A DNA stretch of 64,000 nt from contig NZ_CP017659.1 in the NCBI RefSeq assembly GCF_015326965.1, forward strand, positions 4,220,501 through 4,284,500. The letters are read 5' to 3'. The translations under genes were made by a program, and so were the position numbers. Below the pieces are notes generated by a model. The model saw only the letters and a program-made list of their open reading frames with translations. It had not been told where the DNA came from and did not search any database. This DNA is from Paenibacillus sp. JZ16 (lineage in GTDB: Bacteria; Bacillota; Bacilli; Paenibacillales; Paenibacillaceae). Shown here one piece after another: positions 44,102-54,800 of the stretch (the first letter of the stretch is position 1; every line of letters starts with the position of its first letter).

Positions 44102-47100
44102 TTATTTATCGATCAGGTTGGTCACTTTCAGCATTCTTGCGATCAGTGCGGTTACCTCGGCACGTGTCATTTGCGCTTTCGGACTAAGAGCTTCCGGTCC
44201 GTTGCCTTGAATAATTCCCGCATCGATCAATTGGGTTACATCTGCCTTTGCCCAAGGCGCTACATTGGCCCCATCCGTATATTGTGCCAGCGTAGTAGCA
44301 ATCTGCTCCTGATTTGGCACATCTTCGGATTGAATCAAACGATATGCACGAGCAATCATAGCAAAACCTTGCTCTCTCGTAATTTGCAGACCGCCTTTGA
44401 AATTGCTGTCATTATAACCACGAACGATATCAAATTCATTCGCAATGGATACAGCGTCCTTATACCATATTGAGGCCGGTACATCAGAGAATTTAGCCTG
44501 CGATGCATCCTGACGCATTAAGCCTAGGCCCAACACGACAATCTCAGCAAATTCCGAGCGCGTGACATAACGATTCGGCGAGAATGTATTATTACCGTTG
44601 CCTTTCAGACTCAGTCTTGCGGCAATGTTGTTGACATCCTGTTTGCCCCAATGGGATTTTACATCCTCGAAATCCTGAGGATTCCAGATGACCGAGTAAG
44701 TGCCGCTGCTGCGAAGATCATTGATGAGTGCGAAGTAACGGTTATTGACCTTTGTTACGACCGTCGGTACATGGAATACGCTGCCGTCCGGATTAACGAT
44801 AACGCCTGTCGTAATCCGGTTCGGATCTACGCCTTCCGGAATTGCGATGTATTTTGGCGCATAGCCGTTCAATAATCCCGTTCTATCCGTTTTTCCGTCA
44901 TGCACAAAGGCCAAATCGAGGTCGACCGGATGCACAAGCAGTTCATAACCGCCTTGAGCTGCCTTCTCGCGGGCAAACTTAGCCAACTCATCGCTAGAAC
45001 GTTTGATCTTGATGTTTGCCGCAATGTCGCTGATCGGAGCATTGCCGAACTGCTTGCTAATCGCGTTCACATCGAGCTGTCCTGCAGGAACCGGATAAAT
45101 CGCCAGCACATCTTCAATATCCAAGCTGGAGCCGGTATCAGAAAGCTTCTTCAGATCTTCAACCGTCAATCCTCGAACTTCAACATCGCCGTTACCCGGT
45201 ACGCTAATGCCGAGTTTATGTCCTTTACCGTCTGCAAGAATACCGGACAGTTTGTCCTTATCGATCGTAACCGTCGCTTGACCACCGTTTACCGTGCCCG
45301 AAGCGAACGATACATTTGAACCGTTAATGGTTATTACGATGTTCCCCGGTTTCGCCGTGTTGTCCGTTGTTGGTGGAGTCGGTGAAGTTGTTGGACTAAC
45401 TGGGTCAGAGTTACCGCCACCATTATTGCTACCACCATTGTTGCCACCGCCGGAGTTGTCGTTACCGGAAGCTTTCTCACGATCGATGATATAGGTATAC
45501 TCGTTGATCAGCTTACCAGCTTTGTCATAGACGCCGACTTTGATCTTATTCTCACCTTCTTTAAGCGGCAGCTTATTCCACTGATCGGCAGGATACTCTA
45601 TATCGTTCACAATGATTTTAACCTGAGTATCGTCCGGATACTTCGCCACTGGATTCAGGCTGATGCCGTATACGTCATTCGTTACCGTTCCGTAATAGGT
45701 TTTGTTTTGGTTCGGGTCAAATGGTGGAGTTAACTCGATATCCCGATTGCCGCCATTTGTTAAACCAACGAGGTTCAGTTCCTCTAGTTCTCCGTTCGTT
45801 ACAACGAGATCATCTAGCGCCTTTTGTAACTCGGCCAGCGCCTGATCTACTTGATCCTGCGTAGCATTTGGATCGTTCAGAACGTTGTTGGCTTCGGTAA
45901 GCTCGCGCTCCAGATTAGCCCAGCTTTCAGGGGTGTAATCTTTCCCATCAAGCGTGCCTGCTTCGGTTATCTTCGCTTCAAGAGCAGTTTTGTCGACCTT
46001 AATCTTCTCCAGATTATCTAGCGCTTCGGTCAACTTTCTAACAGCTGCATCTACTTGATCCTGCGTAGCATTTGGATCGTTCAGAACGTTGTTGGCTTCG
46101 GTAAGCTCGCGCTCCAGATTAGCCCAGCTTTCAGGGGTGTAATCTTTCCCATCAAGCGTGCCTGCTTCGGTTATCTTCGCTTCAAGAGCAGTTTTGTCGA
46201 CCTTAATATTCTCCAGATTATCTATTGCCTCGGTCAACTTTCTAACAGCTGCATCTACTTGGTCTTGAGTTGCACTTGGATCGTTCAGAACGTTGGTGGC
46301 TTCGGTAAGCTCGCGCTCCAGATTAGCCCAGCTTTCAGGGGTGTAATCTTTCTCGTCAAGCTTACCTGATTCGGTTACCTTCGCTTCTAGAGCAGTTTTG
46401 TCGACCTTAATCTTCTCCAGATTATCTAGCGCTTCGGTCAACTTTCTAACAGCTGCATCTACTTGATCCTGCGTAGCATTTGGATCGTTCAGAACGTTGT
46501 TGGCTTCGGTAAGCTCGCGCTCCAGATTAGCCCAGCTTTCAGGGGTATAATCTTTCTCGTCGAGCGTGCCGGCTTCGTTTACTTTATCTTCAAGAGCAGT
46601 TTTGTCGACCTTAATCTTCTCCAGATTATTTATCGCCTCGGTCAACTTTGTAACAGCTGCATCTACTTGATCCTGTGTAGCATTTGGATCGTTCAGAACG
46701 TTGTTGGCTTCGGTAAGCTCATGCTCCAGATTAGCCCAACTTTCAGGGGTGTAATCTTTCTCGTCGAGCGTGCCGGCTTCGTTAATTTTGTTCTGTAATT
46801 CTGTTGTATTAACCTTTGTCGATACGGTATATGTTACTGAATCTGACGCTTCCGAATCCACATAGGCATCGTTATTCGACTTCGCCGTTACCGTTACATC
46901 ATAGCTGCCGGGTTGCAGTCCCAATGTCGACAAATCGAGCTCAGTTCCATTTACGGCTTCGGTAGTAATAATGGTGCCGTCACTTAACTTCACCGTTACT
47001 TCATACTCATCTGCATGGTCTATAGGGGCCCAGGATAGCATATCCCCATTCAATTGAGCATTAGGCTTCGCTAGCTTTGTTATTTCCTTGTCAAAAGCAT

Positions 47101-50100
47101 CTACAGGAACTCCGTTAGTCCCCTTCAAGTTCCCGTTTCCGCTATAGGATACAGTTACCTTTTTGCCAGCAATGTCTGTTCCGGATGGTAATGTAATAAT
47201 CAGTTTTGTGGTGTCAACCGGATCAACTTTAATACTAACCTGATCAATCGGTACCACTGCACCATCCATTTCAATTAAGAAACCAGTTGAATCGGTTAGC
47301 ACTACATCTTGATCAAAAGTGAAGACAATTTGATTACTATCTGCTGTAGCTTGATCAAGTTTAGCACTTATCAGTTGTGGGGCTGGCGCTGCAATCGTGA
47401 AGTATGATCCATTATTAAAATCTTCACTGCTAAGCGTTGCTTTACCGTCAACTAACTCGTAGAACTTGTCTTGATAATCGAATTGATTGTCTGCACTGAC
47501 AACTAAATATAAAGGCCATTGTTCAGCTGTTTCTACTTTATCTACTTGCAATGTAATCTGAACAGGTAACCCTGTTACTGCCTCTTTGTCTGCCCAGTTG
47601 GTCTTCTCCACTTTGTGAATGCGCGCAGTATGCTTTAGACTTTCATTGCCTTTATCGATTGGACTAATGAACTCCGTCCCAGCCCCATTATCGCTAAAAA
47701 CAAAAAATGATTTGTCGTTAGCAATTTTTCCGGCATTCTCTTCATTAGAATTTGCTACCGTATCTCCTAATGAAATCGTTACGTTGGCGCCGTTATCTTG
47801 AGACTTCGATTGTTTCTGATTCAATGCCCCCATATCGTCACGCCCGATTCCGGTGATACGGTTACCATAGCCTTGATTATTAGCTGCAGTCCACATCGTA
47901 GATGTTTGCCCTGCATCATGATTACTCGTGACATAATCGATCAGTTGGCCATTTGCATCTTTCAAAGTCAGACCATACTTTAAGGCGAGGTAGCTGTTAA
48001 CCTTATGGCGCTCAGTCTCACTTAATTTTTTGTTGAATACAATTACTTCGGAGATGGAGCCGTTAAACCGGCTATAGTGACCTGCACCGATGTATACTTT
48101 ACCACCAGCAGCAAGAGTAAAATTAACTTTATGTTCATCTCCAGTACCGTTAATTGGATATAACTGTTTTCCATCTAAAGCAAAAGACCATTGATCTTTA
48201 TTAGGATTCCCAGAGTCTACTGCACTCCATATATTCATAACTCGTGTCTTCTTCAAGTCATATCCTGTGACATCAATTTCTTTAGACGAATCGGATCCAA
48301 AATAGGTGCGAATCAGATTCCCGGTTCCATTCCCATATGCAGAAGACGCGCCATATTTACCGCCTAAGTCCCAAGGAAATCCACCAAAATTGCTACTTGC
48401 TTGAACTGAGAACACTTCCCGTTCTGTGTCCTGTGTAGTACCTACAGAAGCTTTTTTGAAATAGGTAGTAGCCGAAGTCACCTGAATAGCGGGATTATAG
48501 TTCACAGCATTAGCGCTATATGGAATAATTCTGTCGGTTTCATTTCGGTCCCATATTTCATTAATGGCCAAATCTTGTAACTCGGTAACCTGGCCATTCT
48601 CAGGCTTAGCGCTCTTGCCTACATCTACCCATGATATCAATCCATCATTTACTCCCACCCCGCCAGGAGCAGTTGTAGTTACCGCTTTCTCTTTCCATAC
48701 CAAGTTATTATTACCTACACCATAACTTGCAAAAAGTTGGCCGTTATCGGAATAGAGATTCTCCAACCCTGTCAAGCCAGCTCTCGCTGCTTCCCCAAAC
48801 TTATTTCCTACATTCATACGTGCTACCGCGGTAATACCCGCTTCTCCGGTAAAATCATCGGATAGAGTAAGGAACGTACTACCTTGTAAATTAACGTTTA
48901 GCTCAGTTTGTTGGTTCACTCCTCTATTCCCCGTTATCTGTGCTGTACCAGAAAGATTGAACTTAGACGTATTCGTGTTGGTACTAACTCCACCACCACT
49001 ATTGTCAGTGATTGTACCTCCAGTCATAGTGAACGTCGCATCTTCAGCAATCAATACCGTACCTGAGTCTTTAGTCAATTTATTACCGCGAATTTCTCCA
49101 CCTTTCATTTCTACAACCGGTTTCGATCCTACGGTATTATGTCTGATATATATTGCGCTTCCTCCAAATTCGGAATAACTGTTACGTAAAATAGTCCCTT
49201 CTTCAATAATCAGCTTTGAATTATTGTAGACATTCATTATTCTTCCAGTGAAGGAACCTACATTACCCTTGGCATCAATGATAATATTATTTAATGTAAG
49301 CTGGCCCTTCTCAAGATAAATAAGTGTGTCTTTATCTGCTCCCGGCTCACCGGTTGCCGCACCCTTTGTCGAGCCACGCTGAATCACAGCGGTATTTACG
49401 CCAGAAGCCGTAGAGATCGTAACACTCTTTTCTTCATTAAGATGAAGGTACTTTAAGTTGCCATCGACCGACAAATCGATATTGTCCAAGACATATATCG
49501 TTCCCCCGTCATTCACCTCTTGATAGGCTTTGTACAATGTTGCGTAAGGATGGTTTCGGGTTCCATCACCTGAGGTGTCACTGCCTCCACTGGATACGTA
49601 AACATCCGATAAAACTTCAAATTGTCTAGTCACAGTCCCCGACTGTGTATTATTTTTATTAGCTGTAACATTGATCGTATATGCACCTATAGTCAAGGCA
49701 TTAGCAACTGGAAACTCCCAGTTCCCGTTCTCATCAGCGGTTACCTCTTCAGAAACGATGATAGACTGGTCTGCTGCACTAACGATTTCAATCTTTACAT
49801 TCGCAAAAGGTTCTGTTACCCCGGTCAGCGTCGGCTTTTTCCCCATTACCTCGCCGTCGGTACTCGGTTTGCTCAAGTCATTCTTGAATGCTCGCCATAC
49901 CAAATTCTTATTTGCATCATAACTTGCAAGAAGAGAGCCAGAGTCGGCAATCAAATTCTCGACACTGCCCATACCTTCTTCTGTTACACGTCCAAATTGT
50001 GTTCCCGATGTCATGCTCTGGGTGGTAACGCCTGCCTTCCCCGTAAATGCACCGTTTAGAATTAGAGCTTTATAATTTGCCAGGTTAACGTTTACTTCTT

Positions 50101-50872
50101 TTCCGTTAAATGTATTCCCGGTGATATTGGCTTCACCCGAAAGGACGATCTCACCGCCGCGAGACTCAACGCCTCCGCCGATATTATTTGTAATGTGGCC
50201 ACCGGTCATAATAAATTGTGCTCCAGGATCGACAAAAATTGCCGCACCAATCAAAGAACGTTTATTGCCTTTAATTTCTCCATCATTCATTTCTACAATA
50301 GAACCGGCGTCTCTGGTGTATATCGCACTTCCTTGATGTTGTGAAAAACTGTTTTGTAAAACAGCACCTTCTCCAATAATCAGTTTTGAACCACCATAGA
50401 CATTAAATAATCTTCCATCGATCGCCCCTCCCATTTCCTCGGAGTTGCCGTCAATGATAATATTACTTAATGTTATCTGGCTCATATTAGTTAGTTGAAA
50501 GAGTACTTTGCCGCTTGGCTTGCCACGTTTAATCATCACGGTGTTATTGGCATTAGGGGCAGTGGCAATCGTAACATGCTTGGCTTCATTTATTGCAACA
50601 ATTACATCAACGCCATCCTTCAGTATAACGTCGTCCAGGAGGTATATCGTTCCCCCGTCATTAACCTCTTTATAGGCTTTCTGCAGGGAAGCGAACGGAG
50701 TCGACTCAGTTATTCCATCGTTTTGGTCATCACCACCGCTGGATACATAAACTTCCGAAGAAGCAGCATAGCTGACTGGCATTCCTGAGCTTACCCCAAG
50801 TCCCGTGAAGACAAGGGTAAAAATCAGAAACATAACTCCAATTTTCCGCAAATTAATGTTGTTGCTTAGCAT
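44102..50872 (-). CDS. Giant SLH-anchored surface adhesin with beta-helix, LamG-like and FIVAR modules
   Basis: 2256 aa, ATG 10 nt after AAAGGA. Signal peptide (8-37); two pectate-lyase-like beta-helix modules beginning EVYVSSGG (about 38 and 424); a LamG/concanavalin-like region (about 744-950); Ig/fibronectin-like domains (to about 1350); five 68-aa FIVAR repeats (about 1354-1693); a cadherin-like beta domain; a Ser/Asn/Gly/Thr-Pro linker; and three SLH domains (about 2077-2254) that bind pyruvylated wall polymer. Its leader carries a c-di-GMP riboswitch with terminator, so expression should follow c-di-GMP. Likely a biofilm or matrix adhesin. Confidence 0.9.
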   Translation of the reverse strand: MLSNNINLRKIGVMFLIFTLVFTGLGVSSGMPVSYAASSEVYVSSGGDDQNDGITESTPFASLQKAYKEVNDGGTIYLLDDVILKDGVDVIVAINEAKHVTIATAPNANNTVMIKRGKPSGKVLFQLTNMSQITLSNIIIDGNSEEMGGAIDGRLFNVYGGSKLIIGEGAVLQNSFSQHQGSAIYTRDAGSIVEMNDGEIKGNKRSLIGAAIFVDPGAQFIMTGGHITNNIGGGVESRGGEIVLSGEANITGNTFNGKEVNVNLANYKALILNGAFTGKAGVTTQSMTSGTQFGRVTEEGMGSVENLIADSGSLLASYDANKNLVWRAFKNDLSKPSTDGEVMGKKPTLTGVTEPFANVKIEIVSAADQSIIVSEEVTADENGNWEFPVANALTIGAYTINVTANKNNTQSGTVTRQFEVLSDVYVSSGGSDTSGDGTRNHPYATLYKAYQEVNDGGTIYVLDNIDLSVDGNLKYLHLNEEKSVTISTASGVNTAVIQRGSTKGAATGEPGADKDTLIYLEKGQLTLNNIIIDAKGNVGSFTGRIMNVYNNSKLIIEEGTILRNSYSEFGGSAIYIRHNTVGSKPVVEMKGGEIRGNKLTKDSGTVLIAEDATFTMTGGTITDNSGGGVSTNTNTSKFNLSGTAQITGNRGVNQQTELNVNLQGSTFLTLSDDFTGEAGITAVARMNVGNKFGEAARAGLTGLENLYSDNGQLFASYGVGNNNLVWKEKAVTTTAPGGVGVNDGLISWVDVGKSAKPENGQVTELQDLAINEIWDRNETDRIIPYSANAVNYNPAIQVTSATTYFKKASVGTTQDTEREVFSVQASSNFGGFPWDLGGKYGASSAYGNGTGNLIRTYFGSDSSKEIDVTGYDLKKTRVMNIWSAVDSGNPNKDQWSFALDGKQLYPINGTGDEHKVNFTLAAGGKVYIGAGHYSRFNGSISEVIVFNKKLSETERHKVNSYLALKYGLTLKDANGQLIDYVTSNHDAGQTSTMWTAANNQGYGNRITGIGRDDMGALNQKQSKSQDNGANVTISLGDTVANSNEENAGKIANDKSFFVFSDNGAGTEFISPIDKGNESLKHTARIHKVEKTNWADKEAVTGLPVQITLQVDKVETAEQWPLYLVVSADNQFDYQDKFYELVDGKATLSSEDFNNGSYFTIAAPAPQLISAKLDQATADSNQIVFTFDQDVVLTDSTGFLIEMDGAVVPIDQVSIKVDPVDTTKLIITLPSGTDIAGKKVTVSYSGNGNLKGTNGVPVDAFDKEITKLAKPNAQLNGDMLSWAPIDHADEYEVTVKLSDGTIITTEAVNGTELDLSTLGLQPGSYDVTVTAKSNNDAYVDSEASDSVTYTVSTKVNTTELQNKINEAGTLDEKDYTPESWANLEHELTEANNVLNDPNATQDQVDAAVTKLTEAINNLEKIKVDKTALEDKVNEAGTLDEKDYTPESWANLERELTEANNVLNDPNATQDQVDAAVRKLTEALDNLEKIKVDKTALEAKVTESGKLDEKDYTPESWANLERELTEATNVLNDPSATQDQVDAAVRKLTEAIDNLENIKVDKTALEAKITEAGTLDGKDYTPESWANLERELTEANNVLNDPNATQDQVDAAVRKLTEALDNLEKIKVDKTALEAKITEAGTLDGKDYTPESWANLERELTEANNVLNDPNATQDQVDQALAELQKALDDLVVTNGELEELNLVGLTNGGNRDIELTPPFDPNQNKTYYGTVTNDVYGISLNPVAKYPDDTQVKIIVNDIEYPADQWNKLPLKEGENKIKVGVYDKAGKLINEYTYIIDREKASGNDNSGGGNNGGSNNGGGNSDPVSPTTSPTPPTTDNTAKPGNIVITINGSNVSFASGTVNGGQATVTIDKDKLSGILADGKGHKLGISVPGNGDVEVRGLTVEDLKKLSDTGSSLDIEDVLAIYPVPAGQLDVNAISKQFGNAPISDIAANIKIKRSSDELAKFAREKAAQGGYELLVHPVDLDLAFVHDGKTDRTGLLNGYAPKYIAIPEGVDPNRITTGVIVNPDGSVFHVPTVVTKVNNRYFALINDLRSSGTYSVIWNPQDFEDVKSHWGKQDVNNIAARLSLKGNGNNTFSPNRYVTRSEFAEIVVLGLGLMRQDASQAKFSDVPASIWYKDAVSIANEFDIVRGYNDSNFKGGLQITREQGFAMIARAYRLIQSEDVPNQEQIATTLAQYTDGANVAPWAKADVTQLIDAGIIQGNGPEALSPKAQMTRAEVTALIARMLKVTNLIDK
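45794..46813 (-). repeat. Five tandem 204-bp repeats (FIVAR domains)
   Basis: Exact 204-bp period (anchor GATCGTTCAG at 45871, 46075, 46279, 46483, 46687), 68 aa per unit. Units are nearly identical in DNA, showing recent duplication or gene conversion. Confidence 0.92.
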
Positions 50873-51058
50873 TTAGATCCATTCCTTTCTTGTGTGAAGT
50901 TTTCCATTTTCACCGTAGTGACGGCCCATTTCCACCTCTTTTTCACTACTTTTTCAACTGCTATGTCAGGGTCATAAGAGCTAGTATTCGACTCAGAAAA
51001 CCTGTAAGAGGCTTACTGCCAGTCGTTCACAGCATCGGACTCCTTCAATAGAATGACT

Positions 51059-51103
51059 AAAATAAAAAAACTCCTTCCAAAGGCGAACGCCAATAGACGG
51101 AGG
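51059..51103 (-). terminator. Regulatory terminator in the adhesin leader
   Basis: On the minus strand CCTCC...GGAGG-type stem with an inner GGC/GCC, then seven U (A-run 51064-51070). Its 5' arm is shared with the antiterminator at 51096-51111. Confidence 0.75.
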
Positions 51104-51111
51104 TTTCCGTC
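51096..51111 (-). promoter_or_regulatory. Antiterminator hairpin of the riboswitch
   Basis: GACGGAAACCTCCGTC forms a perfect 6-bp stem with AACC loop and uses the TCC needed by the terminator, so the two are mutually exclusive. Confidence 0.6.
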
Positions 51112-51112
51112 G

Positions 51113-51212
51113 TTTTCGGCAGCTGGCTGGCATAGGTCAATAGAACCATTAGCCCCTATAGCTTTGCGTCCCCGCTTTTCAACAGGTTTGCTCTTATCGT
51201 ACGAGCTTTATT
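51113..51212 (-). ncRNA. Cyclic di-GMP-I (GEMM-I) riboswitch
   Basis: Minus strand. The conserved core is present in the right order and spacing: GCAAACC (51191-51185), GAAA tetraloop (51180-51177), GGGGACGCAAAGC (51173-51161), then the P3 arm starting GGGGCTA with CCTATGCCAGCC. GEMM-I aptamers bind c-di-GMP between P1 and P3. It sits 240 nt upstream of the SLH adhesin ATG, with an expression platform of antiterminator and terminator directly downstream. Whether the ligand turns expression on or off is not certain from sequence. Confidence 0.9.
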
Positions 51213-51403
51213 ATGTAATACTTGGTAACAAAACTACTTAAATTTTGATTCTTTTTTCATAAAAATACAAGGTACTCAGGTCTTATGTTTGTTGTATTTT
51301 ATCAAATTATGTCTAATATAGTGCTTTGGTAGCTTCTTTTGACATTATATGTGGCAATTCTGAACATATCCTGAATATGCTTGTTATAGATAGAGTCTTA
51401 AGT
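51213..51403 (-). other. AT-rich leader between the promoter element and riboswitch
   Basis: No gene. Several weak TATAAT-like boxes occur, so a promoter nearer the riboswitch cannot be excluded. Confidence 0.4.
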
Positions 51404-51495
51404 ATGCAAAAAGTATCTTCACCTGAGGGTTCTCTACCCTCGCGAATTGTATCATTCACTTCTATACAAAAACTTTACAAGCCAGGGACTTGAAA
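51404..51495 (-). promoter_or_regulatory. Shared promoter-like element (copy 2) upstream of the adhesin
   Basis: Counterpart of 20647-20740; exact 21-bp match at 51437-51457. Extended -10 TGATACAAT (TACAAT at 51451-51446). A small hairpin GAGGGT-AGAGA-ACCCTC follows it here but is not conserved in copy 1. Confidence 0.6.
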
Positions 51496-51711
51496 GATGA
51501 ATACTAACAAAATGAAGCTGTAATGCCAGTAGACTGACCCTTTTCTGTGGTATAAAAGGGGCAGCTATTCCGATAAAATTTCTTTAAATGTAAGCGACCG
51601 ACAAACTTTTCTTTACTTATAGCAGGGTTCTGATCCAACACCATAAATACGGTTGGAACCGGAACCGGCCAGGTTTATCGACCAATATAAATCACTTGCG
51701 GACATATAAAG

Positions 51712-51745
51712 AAAATGAGCCCGGCATAATTACCGGACTCATTTC
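51712..51745 (-). terminator. Terminator of the PHP/metallophosphoesterase gene
   Basis: 12-bp stem (51713-51724 with 51733-51744, one mismatch) about 70 bp after the stop. Confidence 0.75.
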
Positions 51746-51816
51746 ATTAAACTGCCCAATACCTATGATATCTAACCATTTAGGGTCACTTCACAGGTGG
51801 AGCAGCCTCTATTTCA

Positions 51817-54800
51817 TTATGTCTTCGACACGGATACGAGAAGCTCGTTATCGCTTGAAACGACCGCCCCTTCAGGGCGTCCAGGAGGGTGCGGCATCCG
51901 GTTCGCAATCCACCACTCCCCCATTCCGACAAAGGCCGAAGATGTGAACGGAAGCGCGGCTTCTGCATCCACGCCTTGGGTGACCCCCTCCATCTCGATT
52001 TGCTTCTGAGTCAAGGTTAGCTCATAGGATGCAATCAAGCCCTCATACTCTGCCTTGATGAGTACGGTTCCTTCCGATTTCACCGTTACTACACCGCTAG
52101 CGCTGATCTCCGCTATAGTTGGATCACTGCTTGTATAGATGACGTTTGCCTCCACCTTTTCACGGCTTCCATCGCTGTACACTGCGGTAGTCACCGTTTG
52201 GGCATTCTCTCCAACGACCAGTACAACCGGCCCCTCGAGCTCAATCTCAGTCAGTGTAACCGGTTCGTCATTGTCGCCTGCTGATACCGATTGTAATACA
52301 GGTCGTTTAGCCATACCGTCCCATCTCCAAATCGTGTTAAAGTCCCACCCTAATCTGTCTGTATAGGTAGATGGAGTCTTTATTTCAGTTTCAGATAGGC
52401 CTAATCCTTTAAGGGTTGTTAATGCTCCTTCAGCTACACCTTCTTTATTCACTATCATGCCGTCAAATGCATAATTATTTTCGAGCGTAGCGGTGTGTCC
52501 CGCAAGAACTCGTCCCATCACCCGGTTTGCCATCGTTGGCGCCGTAACCGAAGGGCCCAGGGCAATGACATTTCTGACGACTGTATCATTGTATCCGTAT
52601 CCAGTCACTCCGCCCGCATTGCTCGTCATCGCTCGAACGGTTCCAGACGCATACACGTTTTCTGTTAGGCTGCCCGAGTTCGTAATTCCGATTAGGCCGC
52701 CGGCCTGACTTACCTGAGCGGTTACATCCGCGGTTGAATAGCTGTTTCTTACGATACCATTAGAATAGCCTACTAGACCGCCGACTGTGCTGGAGCCTGT
52801 AATAGAGCCTGTTGAGAGGCTATTCTCTACCTCGCCATTGTTCGTGTTGACGAGTATGCCTATTCTGCTTCCGCCAGTGACGCTGGCATCGATCATGGCT
52901 ATATTTTTAATCACTCCGCCATTAAGATGGAATAAGCCGCCGCTCGAAGAATGAAAATTAACTATTTTCTTCCCGTCGCCATCCAAAACACCGGTGAACG
53001 AAACCACTTTAAAAAGCGACTCAGCCGGTTGTCCGGCGTAATCCATATCATGGTCCAACATATACTTTTCCGCCGGGAAGTTTTCCATAACGTTCAAATC
53101 AGCAATGGATTTGATTCTGTAATAACCTGCTTCATTTCTTTCTAAAGGCACGACAGGCTCGCTTGCCTCTTCGGGATTACTGTTCAAAACCGGACGCTTT
53201 AAAGCATCATTCCACATCCAAACCGACTCAAAATCCCATTTCAATATATGGATATACGTATTGGAATCTTCAACCTGTTGCTGGGATAGCCCTAAACCTT
53301 TTCTGTTGTCAGCAGCGGCAATACTTTCGCCTTCTACATCCACCATCATGCCATCAAACGCATAATTATTCTCAAGCGTTGCGGTATGCCCCGCAAGCAC
53401 TCGTCCCACCACACGGTTCGCCATCGTCGGCGTTACGACTGAAGGATTGAGAGCAATCACGTTTTTAACAACCGTATCATTATAGCCGTAGCCAGTCACT
53501 CCGCCTGCATTACTTCTAAGCGCCCGAACGGCTCCAGATGCATACACGTTTTCCGTTAAACTGCCTGAGTTTGTAATGCCGATCAAGCCGCCAGCCTGGT
53601 TCAACTGGGCCGTTACATCTGCTGTAGAATAGCTGTTTCGCACGATGCCATTGGAATAGCCCGCCAGACCGCCCACGGTGCTGGAGCCTTCGATTGAGCC
53701 CGTTACATAACTATTCTCTACCGTTCCGTTGTTCGTGTTAACGAGTATACCGATATTACTTCCGCCAGTAACGCGTGCATTAACCATGGCTATGTTTTTA
53801 ATCGTTCCGCCATTGAGATGAAATAAGCCGCCATTTTCTGATTTGAAATTGGTTAAGGATTTATTATTTCCATCAAATATGCCAAGGAAAGGCGTCCCCT
53901 TAAATAGGGGATCAAAAAGCTGCCCTTCAAAATCAAGATCGTTTTCCAATATATAATTTTCATTTGGAAATTCTGAAATGGTCTTTAATTCACTAACCGA
54001 ACGGATGATGTAGTACCCATCTTCATTCCGATCAAGCTTCGGCTTTGGAATATGGTTTTCGTTAATTTGTTCCAAATTACTTTGCAGTAATGGACGCTTG
54101 GCATCTTCATTCCAGATCCAGATCGAATCAAAGTCCCAACCAAGGGTCTCCATGAAAAAAGCTGGCTTCGTGAATGCTTCTGCACCCACCCCCTGTCCTT
54201 TTTCATTGTTTGGATCAGGGACCGTAACGTTCTCACTGCTAACAAACATATTTTCATCGGCGTAATTATTGACTAAAGTTGCCTTATCCCCAGCTAACAC
54301 TCTGCCGACAATTCGATTCGATGCCGTACCTGTAACAATCGATGGATTTAATGCCATACTATTTTGAATGACCGTATTGTTATAACCGTATCCGCTGATG
54401 CCGCCAGCATTGGATTCTTCTGCTATTACGGCTCCCATGGCATAGACCTGTTCGGTTATACTCCCCCGATTCGTAATCCCGATCATGCCGCCGGCTTGCT
54501 TGCCCCGTGCATTAACTCGAGCTGTTGAATAACTGTTTCTAACGATACCGTTTGAGTAGCCCACAAGACCGCCAACTGTAGAATTGCCTCGAATAGCTCC
54601 GGTACTGTAGGCATATTCCACGATTCCATCATTCTGATCCACCAGGATTCCAACATTGCTCCGGCGAACATCAATGTCTGCATGGATGATTCCTACATTT
54701 CGAATAATTCCTTCATTAATGGCAAAGAGACCTGCGCCGCCTGAGGAGATCATAACGTCTGTAATCGTATGCCCTTGCCCATCAAACGTACCCGTAAATG

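Noticed and set aside
32027..46813. Tandem repeats considered as CRISPR arrays
   Set aside because: The 36-bp and 204-bp repeats are contiguous, without unique spacers, and encode protein repeats in frame; no cas genes are present.
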